NCBI RefSeq assembly: GCF_010015445.1
Contig: NC_053116.1
Span: 29,969,785 to 30,033,784, forward strand
Direction: 5' to 3'
Origin: Perca fluviatilis
Lineage: Eukaryota > Chordata > Actinopteri > Perciformes > Percidae
Length of the DNA: 64,000 bases
Shown here: piece after piece, positions 36,921-49,523 of the stretch
Position numbering within the stretch: position 1 is the stretch's first letter
Layout: each line of letters begins with the position of its first letter
Notes under the pieces: model-generated
The model's database searches: none
Told to the model about the DNA's origin: nothing
The model's input: the letters and a program-made list of their open reading frames with translations, nothing else
Made by a program: the position numbers and the translations under genes

Positions 36921-37391
36921 CTAGTCTCGCCTTGCCAGACCTTCCTCCACAGCGCTGCGGAGGAGGGTCTGGCTAGTCCACACAGCATTCCGGGATGGGA
37001 GAAAAACGTGCTGTGGTTTATTGGCATTTCCTTAAACCAATCACAATCGTCTTGGGTGGCGCTAAGCACCAGGCACAGCCACGGTGCCACTGCAAAATAG
37101 CCTCAGGAAGGAACTTGTTTTCGTGAAATGTGTGTACGTTCAAAAGTTGTTATAGTCGTGCACAAAAAACTCTGAAAAACAGATTGGACAGATAGTCTAG
37201 CTAGCTGTCTTGATTTACCCTGCAGAGATCTGAGGAGCAGTTAACCGTAGTCCTCATAAATCGACCGGAGTTTAAAATTCCAACACAAAGAAAGCGTAAG
37301 GTAACGGACATTCGGCAAAAAAGAGTGAAATCCGGTGGAATTTCCAGCGGCAACAGAGCAATCCCGGAAGTGGAACTTCGTTGATATAGAC
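36921..37391. mobile_element. MITE-like element with terminal 40-bp palindrome
   Basis: Starts CTAGTCTCGCC and ends ATAGACTAA, so only TAGTCT/AGACTA is shared at the outer ends. Near the left end, 36934-36973 is a 40-base palindrome (GCCAGACC arms, centre CAGCGCTG) with two mismatched pairs, able to form a hairpin. The body has no frame. The arrangement matches a dispersed fish repeat I recall; superfamily not assigned. Confidence 0.55.
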
Positions 37392-40178
37392 TAATTATTT
37401 TCTAATGATTTCTTTAAGGTCTGACATAGCACCGTCATAACCTTTCTAAATGACTTATAGATGGAAGGCTCAGTGGTTACTACACACTGGCTTCTACTTG
37501 TTGGAGTAGTAAAATAACATTAACTCCACTTTATTCCATAGATATCCAAGATTGTGGCGATACAAGTTTTCGACTAAAACATATTTTCAGTCAGAATACA
37601 TATTTACTGTATTCCTGGAAAGCGCGGCCAATGAAGAAGTGATGCATGATGATCATGATGCATCATTCAGAAAAAGAACGCACTCCACACTGTGCGTTGT
37701 ATTTCCATACCTGCACTTTATGTTATTCTTTAATCTTGCACACCTTATTGTAGATTATCCCTCACATGAAGGTATGGGGCAACTCTTGCAATGTAATATC
37801 CTGCTGTTATAATGCATTATGCAGTAGTTTACATTATAATGCATCATACACATGGGCATCATAGAAAGTGTTACCCAGTTTCATTTGAGTCTACCACAAG
37901 AAAACTTTGTTCTTTTATAGTTGTTCCAGTTTTTCTTAGATACCCTTGCTGTGTCCCTGTTAGAAAAATAATTGGCTTGTAGTATTGCAGTTTTCAAATA
38001 AAGCCTCTTTCAAAACAAGGACAGTGTGACATAAAAGTATAAAATATTAATATATACACATTTGAGGACCACAAAAGGCATTTACAGTCCTTACAATTTG
38101 AGGACATTCCCTCAGCTTGGGGCTCTAGATAGTCCCTCCACCACCGTGCATCAAAGTTTGGGAGTCAGCGGCTCAGTGCTAGAAGTTGCAGAAACGCTCA
38201 CCCACTGTCAGATGTTGACAATTTTAGACCAGTAGAGGTCCAGATATTTGTTGTTTATGTTCCTATAAGATTTTACTAAAATACAGATCTATGTACTCTG
38301 CCACTGCCCTGAAGCAGAAGTTCCTGCATTGGCAGTGGCTCAAATCAAAGGGGCAATGTATTTACGGTAAGTGCAAACAAAAAAGTGATAAATAAAGGTA
38401 GCATGGAATCAGACACAGACTACTGTTGACCTGGAAAACACTCACACACACACCAAATACACACTCCGCAGCTCGGGGGAGCGGACACTCTCTTTATATA
38501 CTCAAATGCATACATTAAGATGGAGATGTACAGATTTTTTTAGTACAAAGAAATGAAAAAAACAGGGTGTAGACATATTAACAGGAACACCTGTACAATA
38601 TTATGCAATCTATTGTAATTGCCCTACAACAAACACTACCTCTGTGAAGGTTATTTTTTTAGACTTAAGGATGTTCATTCATCTTGCAGACCATAGCTTA
38701 TTAGGTTGTGGTATTTGGATAGTGTTTTATCCTATTCTGTGTTTTTGAAATATCTGGTATTATAGTAACTGGTATTCATGTTATTGTGTCCACCTCTTGT
38801 ACTTCTTTCAGAAGAATGCCTCTTGTGCTCCTCCTTTTCTTTACTTCCTCTTGGAATGAGACCCACAGAACATAAAATACATTAATTGAATATATATACA
38901 CAATTTCAAATATATCAAGCATCTGAAATCAGCAAATAGCATGTCCAGCTGACCAAAACATTTCATATCAAAATATAGTCAATTTAGACAAGGATTCTGA
39001 ATACATTTAATTACGCATGAATTGATTTTAATTACAGAATTTAACTTATGTGACATACTGCAGATCTGTCCCCAGTTTTAATAATATTTCCCCCAATATA
39101 AATATATCTATGTACTAAATAAAAGACATGAAAGAAAAGAAAAGGCAAAGCCAGGATTCATCCGTGAAGATTTAAATGAGATCCAACATCTGTAAAACCA
39201 CAAATGCTTCTCTTGCCAGATGGTAAGCTCTGGTCTGGGTGTGTCCCAAAAATATACAAGAGTATGAATAATGCATTGAATATGACTTATTTCACAGTGT
39301 ATATCTGGATGTGCACGCTCACTCACACACAGGCACACAAGCATGTATACACATATTCACACATGGACAGATGCAAGCACGCACACACATGCATGCACGC
39401 ACGCACCTACAAAGTGTAGACCATTAAAATGAGCCAGGGGTCCACATATGCTTAATGCTCCCAGTGATGTGTACAAGATGCGTGAGGTTCATTGACAAAA
39501 TCTACTCTTCTAGTCTACTGTATGTTGGCACCACATAAAAAAACATAAGTTATAAGCTAAGTCGTCCAAAATGTCCACATTTGACCATCATGACCTTCAG
39601 TCATTGAGTAAAGACAGTCAACTCATCTCTGTCGTCTCTTCTGTGGCATTCCAATAGAGTTTCATGCTTTTTCACAATGTTCCGTCCTTTGTGTGTGTGT
39701 ATGCAGAGATTTTGACCCGGCCAAATGAGATAAAGAATCCAATGGACAATACAGCCTTTCTCAACCTCTGTAAAGTCATGACTCTTTAGCAGCGAGTTGT
39801 CATTAAAGAAACTTGTCTGCAATATAACCCTGGACAGCTTCATAGTGGGGATAGTAAACAAGACGAAGGGGCCGACTTCTGAAAAACCTTCTGACAAGTC
39901 TAAATCTTCAAGGAGCCGTCCCCTGCAGACCTGGTGTTGGATTACAAGGACAAAAAAAAGGTAATGTACTTCAATGAATATTCCACCGCCCTGTTGATAA
40001 ATGTTCCCCACAGGGATTTTGTTCTATGATGTGTCCACAAATTTGGCTGCAGTGAAGATTTAATGCCGATGGTGTACCATGCTCTTCACATGAGACTTCT
40101 CAGAGTTCTCAGAAGTGTCTGTCGAGAGTCTTTCACTGTGGTGATTAGAAAAGCTTTGGATTATTTTAATTTTTTTTT
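37392..40178. other. Single-copy noncoding DNA, possible 3' UTR at right edge
   Basis: No exon or repeat family recognised. If the terminal exon at 40179-40290 is real, sequence to its left is its 3' UTR. A minus-strand frame of 136 codons (39601-40011) is not supported by domain or splice evidence. Confidence 0.4.
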
Positions 40179-40290
40179 TTACTGAAGGTCAAACCTGGTG
40201 TAAAGTTTGGGAGTCTCGTTGGTATATGGATACAATATTGTGGTGTAGTGACTGGCCTCAGTTCCTTTTGTAGCATGGATGTCAATGAAT
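40179..40290 (-). CDS. Candidate terminal coding exon, unidentified gene
   Basis: On the minus strand a very strong acceptor (a CT-rich tract of over 25 bases ending CTATTCCAG) is followed by an open segment. Read with the first base completing a split codon, it gives 36 residues (starting FIDIHATKGTEASHY and ending LYTRFDLQ) and then TAA at 40179-40181. The required entry phase (one base) matches the exit phase of the next candidate exon upstream at 41840-41882 if its GTATGT donor is used, giving an uninterrupted join through an AAA codon. No family was recognised. A second frame is also open here, so chance cannot be excluded. It lies on the same strand as the TAFA5 exon. Confidence 0.4.
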
Positions 40291-41839
40291 CTGGAATAGA
40301 GAAAAAAGGAAAGGAAAAGATGTAAAATCACAAGACAGGTGTTTCATAAACCTTTTTCAGACATGCACCTTCTTACGTACATATCTAACCTTTAACATTA
40401 AAGTCACAATGGTAATCTTACCAGGTCAAATGTAGTTATAATTTCCATAACATTTGACCTAAGACAACTCCGAATTGAATACCACCACATTGACATAAAG
40501 CCTACTGCAACACAAACTAAGGTTAAATATGCACAGAGATTACTGTAAATGTATGTTCGGCCTTCATTTGAGAAAGCTAATACATTTATTATATCACTTA
40601 CGTATCATTTCTTTTACATAAAGAAAATAAAATCCCCTAGAATAAAGGCTTTTTATTTGTTGTACATTTGTGGCCTTCACCTCCTGTGAAATTCTGTAAC
40701 CAATGACTTAATTTAGCCAATCACTTGATCAAGAAACCCATTTAAATGATAATAGAACTTTGCAATGAATATGTTATATGGATAAATCCATAAATGTTAA
40801 TACATAAATGATTCACAGTGACAATGGACAAATGTGACACCCTGGACTGCCCATATAAATCATTCAGACACTTAAATATGAGTTGGCAAATCCACACAGA
40901 ATTGCACAAATTCCCAGGGCTAGCAAATAAATATTTATGACGCCCTCAATTCCCCCTTTCTCCCTGTCCTTGGTAATTGTGCGTGATTCATTTTGTTTTC
41001 TCGGTGGAAGAGGGAAAATCAATCTTAGAATATTGGCCAGGGGACATAAAGCATGCAGATTCCAAATGCTTGTGGTTTTGCAGACTGTAAAAGCTTCACA
41101 GATACTCAGTCAATGTTCTTGGGAGGGGAATTTAGTTTAATCTTTAGACTTCCTTGTTTTTCAGGGAAAAGAAATGTTTGTGGAAGTAAAGTTAACCTGC
41201 CAGCAGAGTTAGGCTAGCCTGCTCCTTAGTTGGGTTTACCTGCCCAACTTTCAATATTAACTTTGGCAGCCAGCTACATTTAAGGAATCTGGTACCATGG
41301 CATTTAGAAAGGGATATTCTTTGTCAAGAACATCCTCCCATTCATATCAGTTTTCTACCTTTGTCCTAAAAGAAAGCCTGGACACTTAGCCTCTCCCTTT
41401 GATGTAACCACAGTAAGGCTTTTTAGTTTCCATCCTTAAGCATTTCGAAACTTCCAAAACCCCTTTTGATTTCCCTTTTTTTGCATCATCAAAGTGACTG
41501 CATCCTGAGAAATGGGGGATCTCATTGTGTCTTCTCCAGGTCCTGGATCATGTTTATTTAAGCTCAGTGGTGAGAGCAGTACTGAAAAATAAATGGTGAA
41601 TACACACCCTGTATTACTGAGTTGGTTCAGGTCTAAACTTCACACCCTTTTAACAAAATGTAAATTTGCCTTTTTTTAAAAAAAATTTCCTTAAAAATAA
41701 TTTTTTTTTGTTTTTATTTTCAAGATGCAACAATGAAAATGTCTTTAGTTGCTTTAACTGTATGTTGAAGTAAACTGAAGCATGGTTATACACTTAGTAT
41801 GCAAATTAAAATAAAATATATTATGAAAGACTTACATAC
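40291..41839. other. Putative intron or noncoding DNA
   Basis: AT-rich sequence between the two exon candidates. 40650-40940 is a weak candidate conserved noncoding segment, with several AAATGATAATAG- and TAAATATTTATGACG-like stretches. Confidence 0.35.
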
Positions 41840-41882
41840 TTGCTGTTTTCTATGCAACCTATGATGGCTCCTTGGGCAAAGG
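41840..41882 (-). CDS. Candidate internal exon, unidentified gene
   Basis: On the minus strand the acceptor CTACTTTTCTTTTCCAG is followed by a 43-base segment that reads FAQGAIIGCIENS with two leading and two trailing bases, then the donor GTATGTAAG. A second possible donor (GTAAGT) three bases later would change the phase. With the first donor the reading frame continues exactly into the 40179-40290 exon. The entry phase (two leading bases) does not fit the phase-0 end of the TAFA5 exon, so this is either another gene or requires an intermediate exon. No protein family was recognised. Confidence 0.35.
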
Positions 41883-44544
41883 CTGGAAAAGAAAAGTAGA
41901 AGGTCAGTATTGGAGGAACAGAGGGCCAGCCTTCACTAATGTTTTACTTTCCCTCTTACTCTCTTACTTTCCCTCAGCATATTGGAGGCATAGCAGCATA
42001 TGTCCATTTAAAAGCACAGATGGCATGTCTTCCAATTATATCTAAGGCGAGGCGATGGAAGCTGAAGGTTATTTTGTTCTCTCCCAGTTTTTATGACCTC
42101 TGAGGACGCCGCTTCTCTCCTCGACCACAAAATACGAGCAAGTAATGGCCACCTCATCATCTGTGTTAACGATTAAGAGACCTTTCCTTTCTTCCATCAA
42201 TGGCATCACACAGATACAAAGTGTTATCACATTACCTGTAGGGCAGGGTGATAAACAGTGTTTCACTTTGTTTCTCTGTGAACAACAACTTCTTGCCTCC
42301 TACATTCATCTTAAGAGAACACATGAAAACATTGTTTTTCCCTTGACCGAAGGAAGAAAACAGCTCCCTTGCCTTCTTAATATTGGTGAATGAGCCCCTT
42401 TTGTGTAGATAATGACTTGGCTAATCATAATCAGGAAGCTAATGGTCTGTTTAGCCAATCAGAGGAACCAAGGCGAAACGGCTGTCTGGGTAGCGCATTG
42501 GCATTCCCAGCAGCCACTGCTCTCCTCTCTGCTGTGCAAGGCTTTCTGCAGCAGCGAGGTGGACTTGGTATTCTGCTGCCCGCCCAGCCTGTCGTCCTGC
42601 GATCTGTCGCTCTGTCTGCCTGACCGGCCGACCAGCCCTGCTGCTGTCGAAGAAAATCAGTCCTCTGAAGAGGCGCTGATCATCACACCTCTCCAGCAGC
42701 ATGTCATCTAAATGCTAAGTACTTCCACTGCATCTTTAAATCAAAACAAGAAAAGAAATGAGCATGGGGGGCGAGCGGTTGGATGGAATAAAAGCTTATA
42801 AGGACACAATAGAATCTGCCGAGCAAACCCTTAGCTTTTTGATAACATTAAGTTTCGAGGGAGAGGAAATGTGAGAGAGGAGAAGAGAAACTGGGCGAGA
42901 AGGAATGTGCACGAGGAACCCAGAGATCTTGTTATCCCTTTAAATGTCCAAGGAAGAAAGAGAAAGAATAGATATTGATACACCCAAAAGTTTCCTTCAA
43001 AGAAAATAGTATGTTGTTTGATTTCTCTCCACAAACCATCATGAATGTGCCTGAACTGCTTTTCTTCTCTCCCTCGACTCCCTGTCTCAGTCGGACTCCT
43101 TGCTATCGATTGGAGAGATTCTTGAAGTCGGTGCTGAGGTGGCAGAAGCGGCCGGCACTATTAACTGCGCCTACTAATTAAAAGGGTAACAAGGTGAGTT
43201 TGGCCCCACGGGACGAACTGTGCAGGAGAGGGAGCCGGCTGTTTGCCTGCCATGCACACCAGTAAATAGTGCTCACCGCCTATGGTGTTTATAAGACAGG
43301 AATCCAAGGACATTGAACACATATTCATCTCCCGCTGGCACGAGGGATCAGGGAGATTCACAGATAAGGAGAGAGAATGTAGCGGGAGCGCACTAATCAG
43401 CGCTTTGCTAATTGCTTATGCTGTGGTGAAATTGAAACATTTGGACCTTGTCTCTGAGCTTGGGGTGCCCCTTGTTTCATCGCCACTTGTGAACATTGAG
43501 CACTGTGCATAAATGATAAAGTTTCAAAGTTCAAATAAGGTGCACAGCCTGGATCTTTGAGAGAGTGCCAGCAGAGATTGGCAAAAATATTAAGAGATTC
43601 AATTAACTTCCTTCCTTATCAGCAACACAGCATATTTTAGGATCAAAGTATTTTTTAAGATACAGTATGCCTCGCATTACACAAATAAAATCCTCAGCCA
43701 AGGTAGCATTACAACTTCCAGAAATGTTTGTAGCCGGAAGGGAAAGCCAATGCAGGTAGAGCAGACAGCATGTTTGCTCAGTGCTCATGGGAAAACAAAG
43801 CAGAGACTGCATATTCAGTGGCACTTCAAGGCGCAAAATTCTCACTAGCAGCCCACCCAGCCATTATGGAGACAGGCGCTGTGCCTTCACTGCAGTAACA
43901 AAAAAATATTTTCCAGAGTCTCTCCTAATAAGTGGACTCCTGTACAGGGCTTAGTTGGTTTCATCAACTGGAGACTCATAGTGGTCCCAGTTATTACCAG
44001 ACACTAGAACTGCTGTTGTTATTAGGCTAACAAGCACAGCTATAGCCTACTGAAGACCCTGAGTGCATGCTTCATGTCCAGAGTATGAACCTGATGCACA
44101 AAAGCATCAGAGCATCAGATTCAGAGTTATCTCAGAGGAACAAAACCAACATGACAGTAGTTTCAAAGCATTGGGTTGTATTTGATGCTTTATTTCTACA
44201 GGGGAACAACTACAGAAAAACCAACATTGATTGTCCAAAATTCAAATCCTTTACTGAAATAAAATTATAATAGCATATTGTTAAATAGTATAAAATAATG
44301 TAAAAATAGTCCATTACAAGAAATAAAATACTGCCTGAAAAATTATACCTTGCAGAGTTTTTGAAAGTTGAAGCATTGAAGCTGCATTCATTTTTTTTTT
44401 TTACACTTGGGGGCAGCTGTAAACACTGACATATTATAAGCTATTAAAGTTCTCATGGTATTGCTTATTCACACATAAAACAGTAGTGACACAGAACAAC
44501 ATTAGCATTCATTTGGTGTCATGTGTCTGGCAACCTGGTGATTG
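41883..44544. other. Single-copy noncoding DNA
   Basis: No confident exon. 43080-43540 is complex and free of repeat signs, with CTATTAACTGCGCCTACTAATT, TAATCAGCGCTTTGCTAATTG and GTGTTTATAAGAC blocks; it is the best candidate for a conserved regulatory element in this stretch. Confidence 0.35.
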
Positions 44545-44548
44545 TTAA

Positions 44549-46154
44549 AGGAGAACTCCGGGCAATTTTTACGTTAATCTTGATCGCTATATGTATATGA
44601 GTACTGCCGATAGCAAAAAAACGAGCCAAATCGGTGCTAGCAACACGGAGCTGCTGCAGCTAATGCCGAGAGCTCCCACTCAGCTAAAACGGCAGTTATG
44701 GGGGCATAAGATAAAGAGTGTCTTTGTGCCTCTTAACAGACACAAAATGCAATTAAAATGTCTGTGCAACATGACCATGGCCCTTACATGACAACAAGAT
44801 GCGTTCAGCAACTTAGCCATTGTTTAAATTCACCTACCCTCTTAGCTGCTAGCTGCCGTCTGGGATGAGTGAGTGTGCTCAGCCAGGCTCCGGTAATAAT
44901 CATCACGCAGCAGTTCCATTTATATTTGTAGCATATACAGTATATCCATTTTGTGTGCTGTCGTTGGTGAATATGAGTCTCTGCAGTGGCGAATTGCGTG
45001 GTAGTTTCCTTAGCCAGGCTAGCAGCCCCGACCGGGCATCCTTCTACTTCCTCCCCGCCTCCCTCGCCTGCCGCTGCCGACAACAATCCACAGGCGCCCG
45101 CTGGTCTGGTGGATGTCCTCCAGAGGACAGTTCATGCTTTCACGGCGAAATTTTGAAGTTTATTCCCCCCTCATAAATAGGTAATTGAGCACTGAAGTGA
45201 TCCTATAAGTGACTATGTAACTACATGGAAACAGAACAAATGATGCCTGTTTCTTGTAATACTATTACGAATAGCGTTACTGAAGATTAGCTCTAGCTCC
45301 ATAGTTACGTTACTCCCATCTTCTTCCCTTGTGAACACCTCCGTTCTTCACTCTTCACACACTACGCTCCGTTGTTTACCTTTTCCTGCTACAACTGAAT
45401 TCCCACGGGGCTTCAGCGCAAGGCTACAGCCTTCTGTAATGCTAGTTACTTTACAAGAAACAGGCATCATTTGGTCTGTTTCCATGTAGTTACATAGTCT
45501 CTGATATGATCATAACCACTACAGTGCTCAATTACCTATTTTTGAGGGGGAATAAACTTCAAAATTTCGCCGTGCAAGACATGACGCTCTGGAGGACATC
45601 CACCAGACCAGCGGGCGCCTTGGATTGTTGTCGGCAGCGGCAGGCGAGGGAGGCGGAGAATAAGTAAGTGCCCGGTCGGGACTGCTAGCCTGGCTAAGGA
45701 AACTACCACACAATTCGCCACTGCAGAGACTCATATTCACCAACGACAGCACACAAAATGGATATATATGCTACAAATACACATGGAACTGCTGCGTGAT
45801 GATTATTACCGGAGCCTGGCTGAACACACTCACTCATCCCAGACGGCAGCTAGCAGCTAAGAGGGTAGGTGAATTTAAACAATGGCTAAGTTGCTAAACG
45901 CATCTTGTTGTCATGTAAGGGCCCTGTTCATGTTGCACAGACATTTTAATTGCATTTTGTGTCTGTTAAGAGGCACAAAGACACTCTTTATCTTATGCCC
46001 CCATAACTGCCGTTTTAGCTGAGTGGGAGCTCTCGGCATTAGCTGCAGCAGCTCCATGTTGCTAGCACCGATTCGGCTCGTTTTTTTTGCTATCGACAGT
46101 ACTCATATACATATAGCGATCAAGATTAACGTAAAAATTGCCCGGAGTTCTCCT
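44549..46154. mobile_element. Fold-back DNA element with about 700-bp inverted arms
   Basis: Flanked by TTAA on both sides (44545-44548 and 46155-46158). The termini are AGGAGAACTCCGGGCAA and its inverse. The left arm 44549-45259 (711 bp) and right arm 45451-46154 (704 bp) are inverted copies that differ by scattered substitutions and small indels, with a central spacer of 191 bp. No transposase frame occurs, so it would depend on an enzyme made elsewhere. A TTAA target fits piggyBac or Kolobok superfamilies; AGG-type ends argue for the latter by my recollection. Open frames in the arms occur in mirrored pairs and are not genes. Confidence 0.85.
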
Positions 46155-46158
46155 TTAA

Positions 46159-47870
46159 GTCCAATATTAACTCTCTTCTTAGCTCTGTTTTGGTCTCCAC
46201 CAAGTAGCGTTGCGTAATTAGTCTACGTTAAAGTTAAAGGAGGGGGGTTCAACTACGAAAATGTGTAGGGGGCGCTAGCGAGCCACTTTTGCACACCTAT
46301 TTACGAAACCCTTAAAATAAAAAAAATTTCACGAGTCCTGATGCATGTGCAAATTTTGGTGACTTTTTGAAGCAGTGCGCATAATCATAATTCCTTCAGT
46401 TTCAATACAGCCTTCGCTGACTGCCAGTAGTCAGTGCTCAGGCCTTAATGTTTACTGAGCATTTTTGGATGCCGACATTGTTTTACACTCATTTCTGTAC
46501 AATATGAAAATGAATACACAGGCTCTTGAAACTGGCTTGAGGTGTGTAATCATTACATTGAACATCAAGTCTACATTTTTCTTGTAAATGTTACATTACT
46601 GCTGCATGATAATGTAGTTTAGGTACAGATTCATTTGAAAAGCATGCATGTAAAGTGTATGTGATTTGTGGTAAACTGGCTAAAACTTACAAAACCACTG
46701 GTATTGGCATTAAAGTAAAAGTATGATCAGCAAAATGTACCTAAGTATCCAAAGTAAAAATACTGCAGGATGGCACTTTTCACAGAATATTATATAATTA
46801 CATATATTATTTTATTGTTACTCCTGATGAATTAAGATGTGAACTGATTTTAATATTGTAGCTGGTCAAAGTGAAGGTTATTTCAAATATGTATACACTG
46901 ATGAGGGGTTTAATCTAACAATGCATCATATTTTATAAATTGATGTTTCGTTTGTATTTTTAACCTGCAAAGTAACAGGTAATTATAGCTGTCAAATAAT
47001 TATTGTGGGGTTAAGAGAGCATAATGTCATATAAAATGTGATGTAGTGTGATTATACAGTAGCATAAAAATCAACAAAAATCTAGCAAAAATCTAACAAT
47101 TATATTTTGCTTTATATCTCTGTAAACGGGTTATGTTTTTAGGTTGACAACAGCAACATAAATGGAACAAAAATGAAAGACTGTGGCTGGCTGCATCATA
47201 GGCAGCAGCACTAAACAATGATAAGTTAAGTATGCTTGAATATGTCCAGTCCATTGACAGGCTTTCTACATAACACAGGGTACAAAAACCCTGTGTTGAA
47301 ATGTGGCCTATGGCTCTGACAATTTCACACCAGGCGAAGCTCGGGACACAAGCATTGTGCATGGTAAAACTCGCATGGCAGTTCAAAACCTGGCAATAAC
47401 AGAGCTTCAAATAGTGGAGCAAGGTAAAGTGTGCTGAAGTGAAGGCAGAAGGGACCACATTCATTGGGTCCCAGACAAAAAGGAAAAGGGGGCAACACAC
47501 GCCAAGTGAACGCAAGCTGAAAAAATAAACTTAAAGATGATGGCAGTACAAGAGGAAATAAAAAAACGTGTTGCCTGTTTATGCTCTGTGAAACATTAGA
47601 TACTGTAAATGTAATCATGACACTTCCTGGAGTATGTACGTTCCATAACACAACATCTATGATAACACAAATGAAAGAGGGGAATGGAAAGGTGGGTTTT
47701 CTCTGTTTTCTGAACATCTCTATCAATCCAACCTATTTCAATATATTTTCTGCATCGGTCCACCAGCTATCTCCTCAAGACTGATGATCATGCCACAGAA
47801 TCCGACAAACAGATGAGCTGAAACCAAAGGAGTGCATTTTTATTTTCCGCTTGATAAATAGAAGATCTGT
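46159..47870. other. Noncoding stretch
   Basis: AT-rich. A short GTAGGGGGCGCTAGCGAGCC segment at about 46265-46285 resembles half of a CTCF site and a dispersed fish repeat. No gene supported. Confidence 0.4.
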
Positions 47871-49079
47871 AAATGAAACCAAAATAAAGTAGAGTATATT
47901 TGCTTATCGAGCGTAACCTCTGTGTACTCCGGGCACATATGTTGTTTCAACGTCAGTCATTTTATGAATGTACATCCAAAGGCAAAGCGGCCAGGCTACA
48001 ATATGTTATCCCCGAGGATCCAGAGAGAGGCTGTCTGAGACAATATGACAGGAGTGCCATCAGTTCACAAAACAGTATTATTAGTGAAAGCCTGGAGGTG
48101 AGCCAGTAAAACATAAGAGCTAGACTTGTGCTCTTTTGTCTGATGTATGTATCAAAGAAAGAGTGGTGGTGTATTTAAGATTAAGAATGGATGAAAAATA
48201 GTAGTCTTAGTTAATTGCAGATGTGCATGTCTTTCAGCAGATAGTGCTGCAAAAAAACTAAACTCTGCTTCTTTCAACCCAACACTCCTCAAATAGATCT
48301 ATTAGTTGTGCACGATTGTTAGAATTTACTTGCTGGAGAACAGAATTTAATAATTTCAACTACAAATGGAACTGAAAGCCAGCAGAGCATTGAAGGACAT
48401 GGTGCACAGCATGCATATCTAATATTTGAAAATGCTCTGGCCTCATTTTTCAATGCAATTTGAAGATGCAAACATTTCTCTAATGACCTCCAGTTGTGAT
48501 TTCCTCACTAATATTTCCCCACTGCGTTAGAAAGAAGACCATTAATAACACATCCTTTAAATCAGGGCACATTTTTACTGTATTTATCCTTCAGAGCCTT
48601 CGGCACAAGGAGTTAACTATTCAAGAAACAACCTATTTACTTCTCTCATTATGCATTTTATTTAGTCTTAATGAATGCTGCTGGCGCCAGGGCTACAGCA
48701 CCTAAAGAAAGGAATTTCACTAACATAGACCACCTTTATCTAAAGATGGCATCCCACTGAGAATACAGATATGTTTGCGAGAGGTTTAGAAGGCAGCTCT
48801 GTGACAAATACAAGAGCTGTAAAAGAACAAAGGCCAGCAATTTACATAACCTGACAAAATACACTCAAATCATATAAAAGATAAGAGCAAAGTCACACCA
48901 GGCTAATGCAACTGCAAATTAGGCTGAAAACCAAAAGGGCACTGAAGGACCTCTTGAAAAACATTGTCATTATACATTATTCATCAGTGGTATGAGCTGT
49001 TTAGATAAAGGTAGATTTGGTTGAATCAAAAGTCTGTAAAAATGAAATCACATTCACAGATAAAAGATTGGATGTGACC
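47871..49079. other. Single-copy noncoding DNA with one exon-like segment
   Basis: On the plus strand, TCAACGTCAG is followed by an open segment (about 47957-48100) that ends CTGGAG/GTGAGC, phase 0 at both ends. The polypyrimidine tract is poor and no family matches, so it is only a weak exon or conserved-element candidate. 48380-48620 also looks single-copy and complex. Confidence 0.3.
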
Positions 49080-49523
49080 TGCAGTAACCACTGCAGGGGG
49101 GACTTACCATCTCTCAAAGGGACTTACCATCTCCTATGGAAAATACTGTTCATAAACTGCTCCAAACAGCTCTACTGTAGTCCAGCCTTTACTTCCATGA
49201 CAAACTCTCGTCAGTTTGTAACACACGTTATAATGCTCGCCTATCTGATATCGTGGCATGCCCACATTCTCTGCAACTGACAAGCTAGCACTGCTTACCT
49301 AGTTATGTGCATGTGCGACTCCCAACAAAGACTGAACAGAAATGAGATGCCTCACTCTGTAGCTAAAACAGAGAGCTCAACACACAGGGTGAAAAGAGGA
49401 GCTGCAACAATGTGCAGTACATAAAAAATATAGTGTTTTTTTGAAAATAAAACCACATAAACCTATTCTGGTACAACCTCCAAATACAGTTATGAACCAG
49501 AAAATGAGCATAATATGAGCACT
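49080..49523 (-). mobile_element. MITE-like element with TTAA edge
   Basis: On the minus strand the sequence starts TTAA (49527 to 49524) then AGTGCTCATATTATGCTCA, followed by CATTTTCTGGTTCATAA and TACCAGAATAGG blocks, the start of a dispersed fish repeat I recognise. The other end near 49080 could not be fixed. No transposase frame. Confidence 0.5.

Noticed and set aside
39601..40011. 136-codon minus-strand frame
   Set aside because: No domain, no splice-site support, and it would lie in the 3' UTR of the candidate terminal exon.
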